Positions 11,928 through 24,243 of a DNA stretch of 64,000 nucleotides are shown in pieces. The DNA is from Taxillus chinensis (taxonomy: Eukaryota; Streptophyta; Magnoliopsida; Santalales; Loranthaceae): NCBI GenBank assembly GCA_023512835.1, contig CM042091.1, positions 50,185,158 through 50,249,157 on the forward strand. The letters run 5' to 3'. Positions within the stretch are counted from its first letter, which is position 1. Every line of letters starts with the position of its first letter. Made by a program: the position numbers and the translations under genes. The notes under the pieces are model-generated. The model was not told the DNA's origin. It made no database searches and saw only the letters and a list, made by a program, of their open reading frames with translations.

Positions 11928-12523
11928 AAAGATGTTCCTAGTAAGGAATTGAGTCACAACCCTAGCATCATTCACTCTAGTAGGAATAGCTTCTATCCAC
12001 TTAGACACATAATCCACAGCAAGCAAAATGTATGAATACCCATCAGAATTGGGGAATGGCCCCATGAAGTCAATGCCCCAAATGTCAAAAATTTCAACTG
12101 GAAGGATTCCAGTTAAGGGCATCTCATTTTTTCTAGATAGACCACCTACCCTTTGACAGCCTATCACACTTTTTGATGTGGACATAGGTGTCTTTCACCA
12201 TGTGAGGCCAATAAAAGCTACACCTGCATGATTTTAGCCACAGTTCTTTGCACCCCAAAGTGGCCCCCATAATGTGATGCATGACAATGATGTATTATGT
12301 CATCTACCTCCTCCTCAAGGACACACTTTCTAATGATTTGGTCTGGACACCTCCTATAAAGAATTGGGTCTTCCCAAATGAATTTCTTAGCATCCACTAA
12401 CAATTTCTTTCTCTGGTGGTAGTCTAACTGCTTGGGTATGAACCCGGTGGCTAAATAATTTGCTATGTCAAGCAAACTAAGGAAGATGATGCACTTCAAA
12501 CAACTTCTCATCAGGAAAGTCAT
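11928..12523 (-). pseudogene. Athila-1 integrase, N-terminal half
   Basis: It contains the integrase zinc-binding region (HASHYGGHFGVQRTVAKI, then a CQRVGG remnant) and the first catalytic Asp in [20 protein letters not shown] frameshift near 12218 and a further break near 12180 separate the zinc region from the core. The frame runs into the inserted solo LTR at 11927. The matching intact stretch in Athila-2 is 55540-55930. Confidence 0.88.
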
Positions 12524-14267
12524 CTACAATGGGTAGAGACTTAGGTGCATTCTCCACACGGGAGAGGTGATCAGCCACAGAATTTAGGGCTCCCTTTGTG
12601 TCTCTAATTTCAAGGTCAAATTCCTGTAAGAGGAGAACCCACCTAATCAAGCGTGGCTTAGCTTCTTTTTTAGCAAACAAATATTTCAATGCAGCATGAT
12701 CAGTATAAACAATGACTTTAGACCCCAAAAGGTAGGGTCTAAACTTGTTGCAGCCATAAACCACGACTAGCAACTCTTTCTCAGTGGTGGTATAGTTCTC
12801 GTTGAGCATCATCTAAGGTCTTACTAGCATAGTAAATGACCCTAAACACCTTTTCTCGCCTTTGCCCTAAAACGACCCCCCACAACATAATCACTCGCAT
12901 CACACATTAGCTCAAAAGGCCGAGCCCGGTCAGGTGTGACTATAACAGTGCGATGACTAACTTACCCTTGAGGATGTTGAAAGCTTCTAAGCAATCTGCA
13001 TTAAACTCAAAGCTTGTGTCTTTTTCTAACAACCTACTCATGGGTTTTGCAATTTTTGAGAAGTCCTTAATGAATCTCCTATAAAAGCCGGCATGGCCAA
13101 GGAAACTTCTCACTCCTTTTTCATTGGTTGGAGGTGGCAGAGTCTCAATAGTGGAGATTTTTGCCTTGTCTACCTCCAAACTATGTGCACACACCTTGTG
13201 CCCTAGAACTATCCCCTCGTTACCATGAAATGGCATTTCTCCCAATTTAGGACTAGTTCCTTCTCCTCACATCTCTCTAAGACCACATCTAGATTTTTCA
13301 AGCACTGTTGGTAGGAGGAACCAAACACCGAAAAGTCATCCATGAAGACCTCCATGATCTCCTCAACCAAACCCTGAAAAATGGCCATCATACACCTTTG
13401 AAAGGTGGCAAGGGCATTACAAAGCCCAAATGGCATTCTCCTAAATGCAAAAGTGCCAAAAGGGCACGTGAAGGTGGTCTTTTCTTGGTCCTCGGGCTTA
13501 ACCATGATCTGATTATACCCGGAATAGCCATCTAAAAAGCAGTAGTGACTATAGCTAGCTAACCTATCCAACATTTGGTCAATGAAAGGAAGAGAAAAAT
13601 GATCCTTCCTAGTAGCCTTGTTCAGCTTTCTATAGTCAACACACACTCTCCACCTCGTCACAGTGCGAGATGTGATCAATTCATTTTTCTCATTTTTAAT
13701 CACGGTCATGCCCCCTTTCTTGGGCACAACATGCAATGGACTCACCCACTCACTATCGGAAATAGCATAAATTATACCCGCATTTTTCCATTTTTAAATT
13801 TCTTTTCTAACAACTTCTTTCATGGCAGGGTTTAATCTTCTTTGTCTTTCAGCAGTGGGTTTAAAATCATCATTCATCAAAATTTTATGCATGCAAATCC
13901 CTGGACTAATACTCTTAATGTCTTCAATGTTCCATCCTAGGGCCTTTTTGTGTTTCCTAAGGACTTCTAGTAATTGAGTGCACTCCACATCATTCAAATT
14001 AGAAGCAACAATGATAGGGAATTGATTTGTAAAGTCTAAAAATTCGTACCTTAGGTGTCCAGGCAGCTCCTTCAGTTCTGGAGCTGGAGGCACGTCATCT
14101 TCTTTCTCCTCCTCAGCTTGCTCCAAAGAGTTTGTAGTTTGCTCATCTTCCTCACCTATCAAGTACATCTCTTCATCTTGTTGAGTTCTATAAGTGAAGG
14201 GCTCCATTATTGGTGGTGGTAATTTCTTCTGCCAAGTAGTCTTCCACCAATTCCTCAAGGTCTTCAA
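12477..14267 (-). pseudogene. Athila-1 reverse transcriptase and RNase H
   Basis: The RT segment (about 13745-12940) has VCVDYRKLNKATRKDHF, the SGYNQI region, RRMPFGLCNA and the active-site FMDD (VFMDDFSVFG), which is the Athila form of the usual YVDD. The connection segment reads GVRSFLGHAGFYRRFIKDFS. RNase H follows (12812-12523) with [20 protein letters not shown] and [11 protein letters not shown]. Frames change near 13210, 12930 and 12820. The upstream part (14267-13794) is the acidic linker and RT N-terminus. Together these would copy the RNA into cDNA; the breaks exclude function. Confidence 0.92.
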
Positions 14268-14295
14268 CCCAAAGGCAGTCCTCCTCCTCTTGACC

Positions 14296-14660
14296 TTACA
14301 AAGCCTTCCCCATGTGGAAGACTAAGGTCTCCTCATTAATTCTCAGAGTTAGCTGCCCTTGAGCAACATCAATCAATGCACAACCCGTTCTGAGAAACGG
14401 TCTTCCAAGAAGTAGCTGAACTCCTCTATCTTCTTCCATCTCCAAAACTACAAAGTCTGCTGGAAATATGAAGGAGCCCACTTTGACTAACACGTCTTCA
14501 ATTATCCCTTCAGGCCTTCCAGGAGACCGGTCAAGAACCGCAATCATATGGAAGTGGGCTTCATGCCCTTAAGCCCAAGTCGCTTGTACAAAGCAAAGGA
14601 GATCAAATTGATGTTGGCCCCTAAATCACATAGGGCTTCGTCTGCCGCAGTGCATTGCCA
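14296..14660 (-). pseudogene. Athila-1 aspartic protease
   Basis: The minus strand carries the active-site motif DLGANINLIS (about 14590-14625), the Athila variant of the D[ST]G signature, followed in another frame by GIIEDVLVKVGSFIFPADF and LLLGRPFLRTG. A frameshift near 14550 separates the two. Athila-2 has the same protein open at 52974-54188. The enzyme would process the Gag-Pol polyprotein. Confidence 0.85.
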
Positions 14661-14854
14661 ATCACATAAGGGAGATTAAAACGCGCCTGGATCTTTATGC
14701 TTGATGGGCAAACTCGTTGGACAACACTGCTCACCTCGTTAGTGATCGCCACTGTCTCATGATCCCCATATTTCCTCTTCTTCTTCACAAAATCTTTGAT
14801 GTACTTTTGTACCTAGGCATCTGCTCCAAGATTTCCACAAATGGAATATTAATT

Positions 14855-16605
14855 TCAAGCCTCTTGCAAACTCAGAAAGCGCTCATGCTCTTCTTCAACC
14901 CTCCGGTTCCTCAGCCTCCGAGGAAATGGCATAGTAGGCCTGAGCTCTTGCCTCTGTTCTTTGCCTATTCTGTCTTGACTCACTGCTGGTCCTTCTTTTC
15001 TTGCACTCTTTCTTGACTTTATCTGATTTTCCTTGGTCATCGGCTTCCAAGGGTCCGCTCTGTTCTTCTGGAATTGCCTTCTTCTTAGGCTCTTCAGCTT
15101 TTTTCAGTGCCTTCCCGCTTCTTAGAGTAATAGCCTTGCAGCTCTCTTTGGGGTTCACCTCAGTATCACTTGGAAAAGATTTAGCTGAGACTCCTTGATT
15201 TACATTTTGGGCCAAACTCACAAGAAGCTTTTCTATATTCTTCATTGAAGATTCCATGGTGACTACCCTTTCCTCCAAATTATCCTCTCTTTTGGTTGGC
15301 TCATCCACATTCTGGATATACCCTTCCTCTTTGCTGTTGAGGTTAAGGTGTTTCTGCTCGAATCCTGGAGGTGGGTGTAAATAATTATCCGTAGCATACG
15401 GATTCTCGCTTCATCTCTGGGGGGCACATATTTGTACCGAAATGAGGTATCTCCCCCTCGGTTCTGGTTTTTCTCGAAATGGCCGAGATTGCTGCTGGTT
15501 CTGGTTGTACCCTTGTTGTTGTTGTTGAGGATAAAATTGCCGCTTCGATACAAGCCCTTTCCTCCAACATAATTTGCTTCTTCACTCCACTCTAGCCCTG
15601 CTCGCCCATCGGTAAAGCTTGTTGTGATCCTTCAACTTTAAGAGCCAATACTTCCATGCCTTTCACTAAAGCTTGAATTGTGCTTGCATATCATTGGAAG
15701 AATTATCAATCGAAGCTATCTTCTCCCTTGGCTTTGAAGTACGCACATTAGACCACCGCCAATCAGCTAATGACAGCCTCTCCAAGAGCTCTCGTCTGCT
15801 GCGTCAGGCTCTAGATTCATCAAGCATCCTCCAGAGCTGCATTCACCTTGTCTTGTGAGTGGGACCGAAGACCTGTGTAGAAAGATTCAATTTGAATCCA
15901 CCTGGGGTCTTCCATGATCAGGGCATCTTCTCACTAAGTCTTTGAAACGCTCCCAAGCTTCATGAAGAGTCTCCATCTTATCTTGCCTGAATCTGCTAAT
16001 CTCCCCTCTGAGCTGGATCACCTTGGAAGGAGGGAAGTACTTTGACATGAACTTAGTCCGCATCTCCTCCCAAGTGTTGATTGAACCCGCTGGCGATCGT
16101 TGAACCATCCAAGAGCTCTATCCCTTAAAGAGAAAGGGAAAAGCCTTAGCTTTATTGCCTCCTCCGATACATTGTTGATCTTTATGGTGTCGCACATCTG
16201 GTAGAACCTCATCAAATGCTGGTGCGGATCATCCACGGCTGTTCCTCCAAACGCGTTGTTGCTCACCATGTTAATCAACGCCGGCTTCAGCTCGAAGCTA
16301 TTTGCTTGGACTCTTGTCTGCCGAATCCCAGAATAATGGTCTGACATCATCGGTCTCGCATAGTCTAAGAAGGTTTTGGGCATAAACCTATTACCCTCTT
16401 CTTCTGGATATTGGCCATTGTAATTGGCCCCTCCTTGTGGTGCACCACCATCAGGCCTTAAATCTGGCATCAATTCACCTACTGAATGCTCTAAGTCTTG
16501 CAATGCTTCTTCAGCCTCACGTGCTGCTTCCCTAGTTGCTCTAGGATGAGCTCTGAACAATCTTTCAGGTTCCTGATTAAATGGTATAAACTCCTGTCTT
16601 GGCAT
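14855..16605 (-). pseudogene. Athila-1 gag
   Basis: The ATG is at 16603-16605, by comparison with Athila-2. The retrotransposon Gag domain spans about 16330-15890 (DDPHQHLMRFYQMCDTIK, then LFPFSLRDRALGWF and FMSKYFPPSK). Downstream segments include a Gln/Asn-rich stretch (about 15590-15400) and the conserved KAITLRSGK motif of Athila Gag (about 15180-15120). Frames break near 16090, 15890, 15550 and 15300, so it is a pseudogene. I see no CCHC knuckle. Gag would form the particle that packages the RNA. Confidence 0.9.
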
Positions 16606-16802
16606 GCACAACTAGGAATTCCTCAAACACTTGGTGTATGTTCCTATAAAACAACAAGAACACACCCAACAGCTCCGAACAATACAAAATAAACAAATAA
16701 AGAACACAAAATAACAGAATATAAAAGAAAAAATAAAACACCAAGATCAGAATTCAAACAATTTCACTCAATGTTGATTTTAAAAACTAGTTAACCGTTG
16801 AA

Positions 16803-16820
16803 TCCTCGGCAACGGCGCCA
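16803..16820 (-). promoter_or_regulatory. Primer-binding site of Athila-1
   Basis: On the minus strand the sequence two or three bases after the 5' LTR reads TGGCGCCGTTGCCGAGGA. It resembles the complement of the 3' end of plant Asp tRNA, the primer typical of Athila elements, with one mismatch in the G run. Confidence 0.85.
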
Positions 16821-16823
16821 ATT

Positions 16824-18340
16824 TGACAAACGGATTTTTCGTGAGCGAAACCCAAGTGAGAGTTAAGCTACTGTCATTTAAATCCCTTCTCAAAATATTA
16901 ATTCCCTTAACTAATGCTAAATAGAATAGCGACAAGAAAGGGGTCGATCCCACAGAGATTACCAAGTTATCTAGCTTTAACTCAAATCACCAAATTAATC
17001 TTGCTTAAAACAATGTCTCGGCAAACAAAATTGTGTTTTAAAATTACTTTACTGAAAACAAAATTGCAATTGAAATAACTAAAAACGTTGGATTTAGAAT
17101 CAAGGATTAAGGCATCTAGGGTCACAATTTCACCTCCCTATGTTATCTCTACTGGTTCATGGTATTAGGGTTGTTCTCGATTGAAAACATGCTAAACATA
17201 AGCCAAGGACAACAAATGGTCATTGAGGTCCTTTTAAGAGTTGTATGCCAGAATGGTCATCTAAACACACAAACATGCAAAGCCAATAAATCATACTTGC
17301 AAAAGGATAATGATCACACCAATTACAAATAAGTTATGAATCTTAATCCGCCCCAGACTAGGGCTAAGAATACCAAGGTGTACATCCAAAGATAGAAATT
17401 AAGAACAGATTCATAAAACATGCAAAACTCAATCATCCAAACCCAATATTCATAAACACAAAAAGCAACAAGGGGGCTACATTGCTCCCCTAGATTATAA
17501 GAACTACTCACGCATGATTACAAGGAAAACCATAGCAGGACAGCTAAACATCTTCTTCTAATCCACGCACGCAACAAGGCTTCAAATCTAGGCTCCAAAA
17601 TCCGCGACGGGTGACTGCAACGGCTGCAACGGCTGCGACGACTGCTCTCCTAGGTCAAGGAGCAGCCTCCAAGTCGTGAAGCCTCTCTCTCTCTCTCTAA
17701 AAACGTGTAGGGGGGGTCTAGGTTACATAGCATGGGGCGCGAAGCCTCTATTTATAGAGGTTGGATGGGCCTTGAGGTGTGTACCCTAGCCCATCTATCA
17801 AAACGACGTAGTTTTGATAAGTGACACTCCAAACTTTAAAATCTCTATCTTCCATCCACAATTTGGACATGGGCCTTTAGGAACAAATGATCAGCATGGA
17901 AAAACGATAGGATCGGTCCAAAAATATCTCTGCACGTCAATTTTCACGTGATATGGTGAATTCACGTACAGCTCCAAATCAGCTCAAACTTCTCCCCAAG
18001 CTTCCTTGCATTCTGTAGAGGCCTGAGAAGCAAAAATAGGCTTGCACGTGAAATGGGTGAATTCACGTACAACTCCAAATGCTCTGAAATTTCTGTGGTA
18101 GGTAAAGGACATCATTCTAAGCAACTTTTGTTCTTGCACGCCAATTGTTTGAGGCCATCTACTATATCAAAAGTGAGCTCTAAAATCTGCCAAAACAGCT
18201 TAAAAACGCATGTATTTGCAAATAGCATCTTCCTAGGGGTTAGAGCAAATATATATGATATATAAAGCAATAAGGCTCTAATCATGCTCTTAAACATCCT
18301 AAATAAACACTAGAATAACGGCATAAAATGCACGTTATCA
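16824..18340 (-). repeat. 5' LTR of Athila-1
   Basis: It pairs with 2474-3989. On the minus strand it holds CACGTG-type boxes near 18050-17940, the 22-bp palindrome at 17797-17818, a TATA-type box near 17750 and the AG-repeat leader at about 17685-17700. The right edge abuts the target duplicate GTGGG at 18341-18345. Confidence 0.92.
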
Positions 18341-18345
18341 GTGGG

Positions 18346-19446
18346 CAAGGCTGAAACGGAGCCAAAGGTCCGTTAAGGTGTCGGCGGAGAGATGGTCAAG
18401 GTAATCTCGGGGTTGAGGTAGGGGAGGCAAAGGAGCTTCCGGAATAGATTCCGGGACATCAGCAATTGCAACAGCAATGGCGGTATCAACCGCGGCAGCA
18501 ACAGCGGAAGTGGAGGGAGTGGGGACATCCGCAGCAGAAGGGGCTGAGGAAACAACTCTAGGGACACTGCGCTGAGATGGCCCCGCAACGTCGGAGGGTT
18601 CGACGCGGACACTGTGCTGGGAGGCCCGAGAAATGGAGGGTGCAGCAACGGACCAAATCCGAGAGGATCGGTGAGCTGAGCTGACGTCAGGGCATGGCTG
18701 TCGGAGGGGTCACCAACAGAACTGCCTTGTTGTTCCGTGGCAGGGAGAAGGCGGAGAGTTGCAGAGGGACGATGGGCTGTCATGTTCCCATCAGGCGTAA
18801 GATAGCGAAGGTAATAAGCCGTAGGAAATGAAACATCATCAGAGCGGACGAAATGGTCCGGATGAAGATGCCGGAAGACAATGCTAAGGATGCGCCCAAA
18901 GGAAAGGTTCTTGGGTCCAGTCTGCAGCAGTCGGAACAGAAACGTCCCCCAGTCCATCAAAAGACCTTCGAAAATGCCGTACATGGCCAGAAGAAGATCG
19001 TACGGAACAGAGTCCAGAGCGAAAGTGCGAGCCAGTAAACAGTGACTCAGTATGACCACCATACAGCGATAGCGGCCTTGGAAGGACTTCACCTTGTATT
19101 CCTTGCCTTTATAGGTGTAACCCATAGAAGCCGCCATGGGATCGGCATCGGGGCGCTGTGGTTCACTAGGGGGTAGGCTGAGAGCAGCGCAGAGAACGTC
19201 GGGGGTAATGAGGATGGATTCACCGCGAAAATAGGAGATGATGGAGTCGGTGGTACAGCGGATTCGTTGGTAGTACTCGAGAATGTCGTCTACAAGAAGA
19301 TCGACAGGATTGGAGATCAAGTGGAGTATGTGAGAGGCTTCTAGAAGAGGGTGAATATGGAAAAACCAGTCCGGAGGGTTGGAGATAGCGCTCCAATCGA
19401 CCAGATGGCCGGGATTGATGCCAGAAAGAGAGGTTTTGGGTGCCAT
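18346..19446 (-). pseudogene. N-terminal part of the Copia A third ORF, with plant-transposon-type domain
   Basis: The ATG is at 19446. Residues about 50-220 form a domain with the landmarks FRGESILITPDVL, GRYRCM, LDSVP, MDWGT, FGRIL, DHF and VSFP. These match Athila ORF3 at identical spacing from FxG to FP (87 residues, 28 identical by hand count). I associate this pattern with the 'putative plant transposon protein' domain seen in plant retroelement ORFs; its function is unknown. A frameshift near residue 270 (about 18640) precedes a Ser/Pro/Ala-rich stretch, and the frame then runs to the Athila-1 junction and resumes at 2473. In the SIRE lineage this position is called env-like. I see no signal peptide or membrane anchor. 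Confidence 0.82.
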
Positions 19447-21135
19447 TGTAGATGAAAGTTGAAGGGCGATAGGGAAGGTGAGGTCTTAGGGATTGAAGGA
19501 GCAATGAGAGTTTTAGGGATTTGAAATGAGTAACACTCGTGCTTCGCAGGAATGACCAGAATATATAAGACCGAGTCCGTAAATGTCAGCGGGTCTAGGA
19601 ATGTGGTGAGTGAAATAGTAAACCGCTTGATAGGCTGATGTCATTAGTCTTGATATCGATGCGCCTCCGAATTAAAAGATGACGTGGAGACGGCATGACC
19701 AAGTAAGGGTAACAGCTGTTTGCCTTCCGGGGAAGTGTGTGCATCCCGAGACATGCATTTAATGAATCATCATGATTCCTCCTCAAAAGCACACGATATA
19801 TAATAAGACATGAAGTGTCGCACTTTGACAGTGTCAGGAGTCCGGAGGAATGAACCGACAATCATCCGGAATTAACGATAGTCGTGTGACGAGTATCCGG
19901 ATGAAAAGTAGACCGTGTCCGTAGTAACAGAGTGCGGTTAAAGAGAAGTAGATTCCTTTGCTGTTAATAAGTCGAAGAGAAGAGAAGTACCACAACACTT
20001 CAAATCCAAGACTATGGACTAGATTTATCGATAAGGTTGCAAAGAAAATCGGAACCTATAGCTTCACAAATAAACTGAAAGTACAAAAGCTTAACAAGCA
20101 AGGATTAGTACGGATAGGAGAAAATAGGCAGTAAAGAGCTATATAATCCGAACTAATGAGTAGCAGAACTTATGCATTACAAAGAATGAAATAGACATAT
20201 ACATACTAGAGAATGATCAATGTGACTGAATCAGGGCATATGTCATATAATAAATACACAAGTTCATATAGGTCAACATAAAAACCGTCCGCTGAACGAC
20301 GTAGCTAAGATTAATTAAAAATCATATGATTTGACCAAACTAGGATTCATGAGTGAAAAGTGAGGAAGTGGACACATGTCAAAAGCAAGCAGTTGATTAT
20401 CCGATTAAAATGCATGGTTGAAGAAAAAAATAGATCCAAGCATGCCGCAATTCTGTTTCAACAACGCATGTCCAGTCAGATCCGGAAGTAAAGGTTCAGA
20501 GGAGGGAGTATCTGAGACATATTAGGGGGTTATTACTTAGGTAATAGATGAAGCTTAGGCCCCCCCGTAGATCATTCGATCCTCTCAATGAAGGGCTCCC
20601 CCTCGAATAGACAGCCAGGAAAGAGGTCATGAGACATATACGGGGGGTATTACTTGAAAAATTTATAAAGCATTTTCTCCCCCGTAGATTGTGCAATCCT
20701 CTCGGTAGACCTTTCTGGCTTAAAGAAATTCAGCACGGTCTATCTTTTTAGGAAACTATACTTCAGAAGCTGATCAGACTGCGATTGTGTATTCATCCAC
20801 CAGGCATTCCAAGCTAACCCATTTCATTTCTTCAACTATACATGTTAATAGAGTAATCTAAATGAACATGCATTTGTCATGTGGTGATCAGTGGAAATTA
20901 AGATCATGAAACCAGGAATGAGGTTAATCATATAAACTTTAATCATGTTTGCTTAAACGACTTCATCGGGAAACGCAAGCACCCTCCCACATATGAAGTT
21001 GCTATCAATATCAGAAGCATGAAGCACATTAGACTGTAAGTATGATCATCATTAAGATCAGTATGTATCTACTACTATCAATAAAAGCACAATGCATGTT
21101 CTGAAAATAACTACTGATGGATAACAGGTGAGAAG
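19447..21135 (-). other. Copia A spacer between RNase H and third ORF
   Basis: About 1.7 kb with only short broken ORFs. It contains a duplicated segment of about 120 bp (20513-20630 and 20631-20745) built around GAGACATAT, a G run, GTATTACTT and CCCCCGTAGAT, which is a G-run/C-run arrangement that could fold. A TCCGGA-rich stretch lies near 19800-19900. I see no promoter I can defend. Confidence 0.7.
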
Positions 21136-21790
21136 CTATGCAGAAAAGTCAAGCATGCCTAATTTAGGTAGGGGCTTTGTAAGTATATCTGCCAGTTGAT
21201 CTTCAGTAGCAACATGTTCTAGGGATATGTGCTTTTTAAGAACATGATCGCGAATGAAATGATGCCTGACCTCAATATGTTTTGTCTTTGGATGCATGAC
21301 GGGATTATTGATGATAGCAATAGCACCTGGTATTGTCACAAAGAGAGTGGAACAGATGTCATGTTGAAGCCGTAGTCGGTAAGTTGACTTTGCATCCAGG
21401 AGAAGGCATGCGCAGCAACTCCCAGCAGACTATATATTCCGCTTCAGCAGTTGATGTTGATATGGAATTCTGGCTTCTTATCGAACCAAAAGATCAACTG
21501 TTTCCAAGGAATTGGCATGTACCATTGGTGCTTTTCTTGTCTATGCGACACCTGGCAAAATCAGCATCGGAATATCCCGGATAAGGCGAAGTTGGACTCT
21601 TTTGGGTACCAGAGTCCCAAATTAATTGTCCCTTTAAGATACCTTAATATCCGTTTTACATGAAGCATATGTGATTCTTTGGGATTCACCTGATATCTTG
21701 CACAGATGCAAGTTGCAAACATTATGTCCGGGCGACTTCGTGAAGATCGACAAGGATCCAATCATCCCTCTCGTACTCGGTTACATTTAC
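21136..21790 (-). pseudogene. Copia A RNase H
   Basis: Two frames carry the C-terminal Pol domain: LHVKRILRYLKGTINLGLWY at 21761-21561, then the typical Copia ending HPKTKHIEVRHHFIRDHV and ATEDQLADILTKPLP at 21339-21136. Frameshifts between them disrupt the catalytic centre. The enzyme would degrade template RNA during reverse transcription. Confidence 0.88.
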
Positions 21791-21800
21791 CGATTTGCCA

Positions 21801-22700
21801 TCAACATCCTGGGTCTAACTTGGCATTGACTGGCATTGGAGTTTTGACGGGAGACGAACCTTCCATACCAAACTTCTTGATTAAGTCACGAGTATACTTA
21901 GCTTGGTTTATGAAGGTCCCTTCCTTCAGTTGTTTGACTTCGATCCCAAGGAAGTAGGACAGTTCTCCCATCATACTTATCTCAAACTTGCCAGTCATTA
22001 ACTTGGCGAATTCATCACAAAGTTTTGGATTAGTTGATCCGAAAATGATATCATCCACGTATATCTGTACGATCAGAGTATGTCCTTTCTCTTTCCGTAA
22101 GAATAACGTGGTGTCAATCTTCCCTTTTTGAAAGTTGTGAGCAAGTAAGAATTCCGAAAGTGTGTCGTACCAGGCTCTTGGAGCTTGCTTCAATCCATAC
22201 AAAGCTTTCCTTAGTTTGTAAACCAGATGTCCAGCCTTGGGTTCAATGAAACCTGGAGGTTGTTCAATGTACACCTCCTCTTGAAGATCTCCATTCAGGA
22301 ATGCACTCTTGACATCCATTTGATAAACTATGAAGTTTTCATATGAAGCATACGCGTAAACATTCAGATTGCCTCAAGTCTTGCCACCGGAGCAAAGGTC
22401 TCATCATAGTCTATTCCTTCTTCTTGACGATATCCTTTGGCTACCAGTCTGGCTTTGTTCCGGATTACAATTCCATCCGTATCAAGCTTGTTCCGGAAGA
22501 CTCATTTAACTCCTATGACTTGCTGAGACTTAGGCCTTGGTATTACAGTCCACACATTATTTCTCTTAAATTGATTCAGCTCTTCTTGCATGGCTTCTAT
22601 CCAATTCGAATCCCGAAGAGCTTCATCCACCACCTTTGGTTCTATTTGAGATAGAAAACACGAGTAAAGACACATGTTGGAGGTGGCTGGTCTTGTTCTT
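21801..22700 (-). pseudogene. Copia A reverse transcriptase
   Basis: The main open segment (22319-21801) has MDVKSAFLNGDLQEEVYIEQ, LYGLKQAPRAWYDT and the active-site YVDD in VQIYVDDIIFGSTN. The upstream part, in other frames (22654-22340), still reads like ALRDSNWIEAMQEELNQF and the ARLVAKGY region, broken by stops. These are standard Copia RT motifs. Confidence 0.92.
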
Positions 22701-24243
22701 ACACCAACAGTAGGATCACCAATTACTTGATCTGAGGGATGGTTTCGGGTCCATCTGTAATTCTATGCAAGTGATGGTTGATCTTGAATAATTTGAAGCT
22801 CTGCCAGGTTAGGTGGTTCAGGTGTATCTGCTGGTTGAGCTTCTTTCGGACCAGATGTTTCCGTATTAGAAGGTACGATAGAACTAGGTGGTTCTTCAAC
22901 ACTGTTTCTTTCAGTGTTAACTGGTCCGGACGGACTTGAAGGTGCTCCGGAATTTTGGGTATCCGTAGGAGTATGTCCGGAGCTTAACAGTAGTCCTGAG
23001 TCCGAATCATCCGTAGCATCATCCATATAATTTCTTTGTGCTTCGCTGATGCCACGTGGTTGGTCGAATGTGTATCAAGAACATTCATAAACTTCGAGTA
23101 ATCAATGTTGCTGTCCGGGACCTGCACATTAGAACTTGAAGAAGCAACTTTTGACCAATCAAGATTAGCTTCATCAAAAGTCACATGGATAGATTCTTCA
23201 ACTTTAAAAAGTTTTATATTGAAGACCCGATAAGCCTTGCTATGTAATGAGTACCCGACAAAAATCCCATCATCGATTTTGGTTCAAATTTATTCCGGGT
23301 TTCTTTGCCATTTATCAATATATAGCAAGTACACCCAAAAGCTCGAAATGTGAAATTGAAGGCTTTCGACCTCTCCACATCTCATAGGGTGTTTTCATGG
23401 TAGATTTATTTATTAGAGTTTTGTTTCGAACATAGCAGGCGGTGGACACAGCTTCAGCCCATAGACTGAGAGGAAGCGTTGCCCCTGCTAACATAGATCT
23501 GCCAGCCTCAACTAAAGTACGATTCTTGCGCTCAGCTACCCCATTTTGTTGTGGAGTTCTGGGCACAGAGAAGTCATGTTGAATGCCCTGTTCAGAACAA
23601 TATGATCTCATATCTGAAAAATTAAATTCTGTACCATGATCACTCCTGATGCACTTTATGCTCCGTCTTTGTGAGTTGCTTATCCCAGTTGAAAAGATCT
23701 ACAAGATGCTCAAAAGTTTGATCCTTTGATTTCAGGAACATCACCCATGTGTATCTTGGTGAAATCATCGATAACCACAAGGGTATATCTCGCACCAGCC
23801 AGCGAAGGAACAAAAATAGGACCACAGAGGTCCATATGAAGAAGTTGCAAAGGAGCAGTTATTGAATTAACTGATTTGCTCTTAAAGCTATGTTTGGTCT
23901 GTTTGCTGAGTTGGCATTCTCGACAGAGAGTGTCTCTGGAGTATTTGAGTTTAGGTAGACCAGTGACAAGATCAAGTGATGCTAACTTAGACAGTGTCTT
24001 AAAGTTTAAATGTACATATCGCTTGTGCCATAACCAACTATCTTCATCTGAAGCTTTAGTGAGGAAGCATACAGGGTCAGAAGAATTATTTCTTAAGACC
24101 ACTGAGTATATGTCCCCATCTCTTGATCCAGATAACTTAACATCTCCGGATAAGTTTTTCCTTACTGTACAGGTGTTGGACATAAAGGAAACAGTAAATC
24201 CTTTGTCACATAAATTACTGACACTTAGCAAATTATGCTTCAA
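22701..24243 (-). pseudogene. Copia A integrase
   Basis: The pre-integrase zinc region (24243-23850) has LWHKRYVHLNFKTL with CRECQLSKQ, an HHCC-type finger. The core follows with LLHMDLCGPIF (first Asp) and VVIDDFTK, and at 23611-23315 PRTPQQNGVAERKNRTLVE, which holds the catalytic Glu. Frames shift near 23720 and 23620. The variable, Ser/Thr-rich C-terminal segment (23184-22763) carries stops. Copia elements place integrase before RT, as here. Confidence 0.9.

Larger units (their letters stand above)
2474..18340 (-). mobile_element. Athila-type Gypsy retrotransposon, copy 1
   Basis: LTRs of 1516 and 1517 bp (2474-3989 and 16824-18340) start with TG and end with CA on both strands. The element is flanked by the 5-bp duplication GTGGG (2469-2473 and 18341-18345). 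Minus-strand order is 5' LTR, Asp-tRNA-like primer site, gag, protease, RT, RNase H, integrase, a G-box-rich spacer, ORF3, a 1.5-kb non-coding tail and 3' LTR. Without the 2.5-kb LTR inserted in integrase the length is about 13.3 kb, almost the same as Athila-2 at 49566-62913. It has inserted into the third ORF of Copia A. Many stops and frameshifts make it inactive. Confidence 0.93.
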
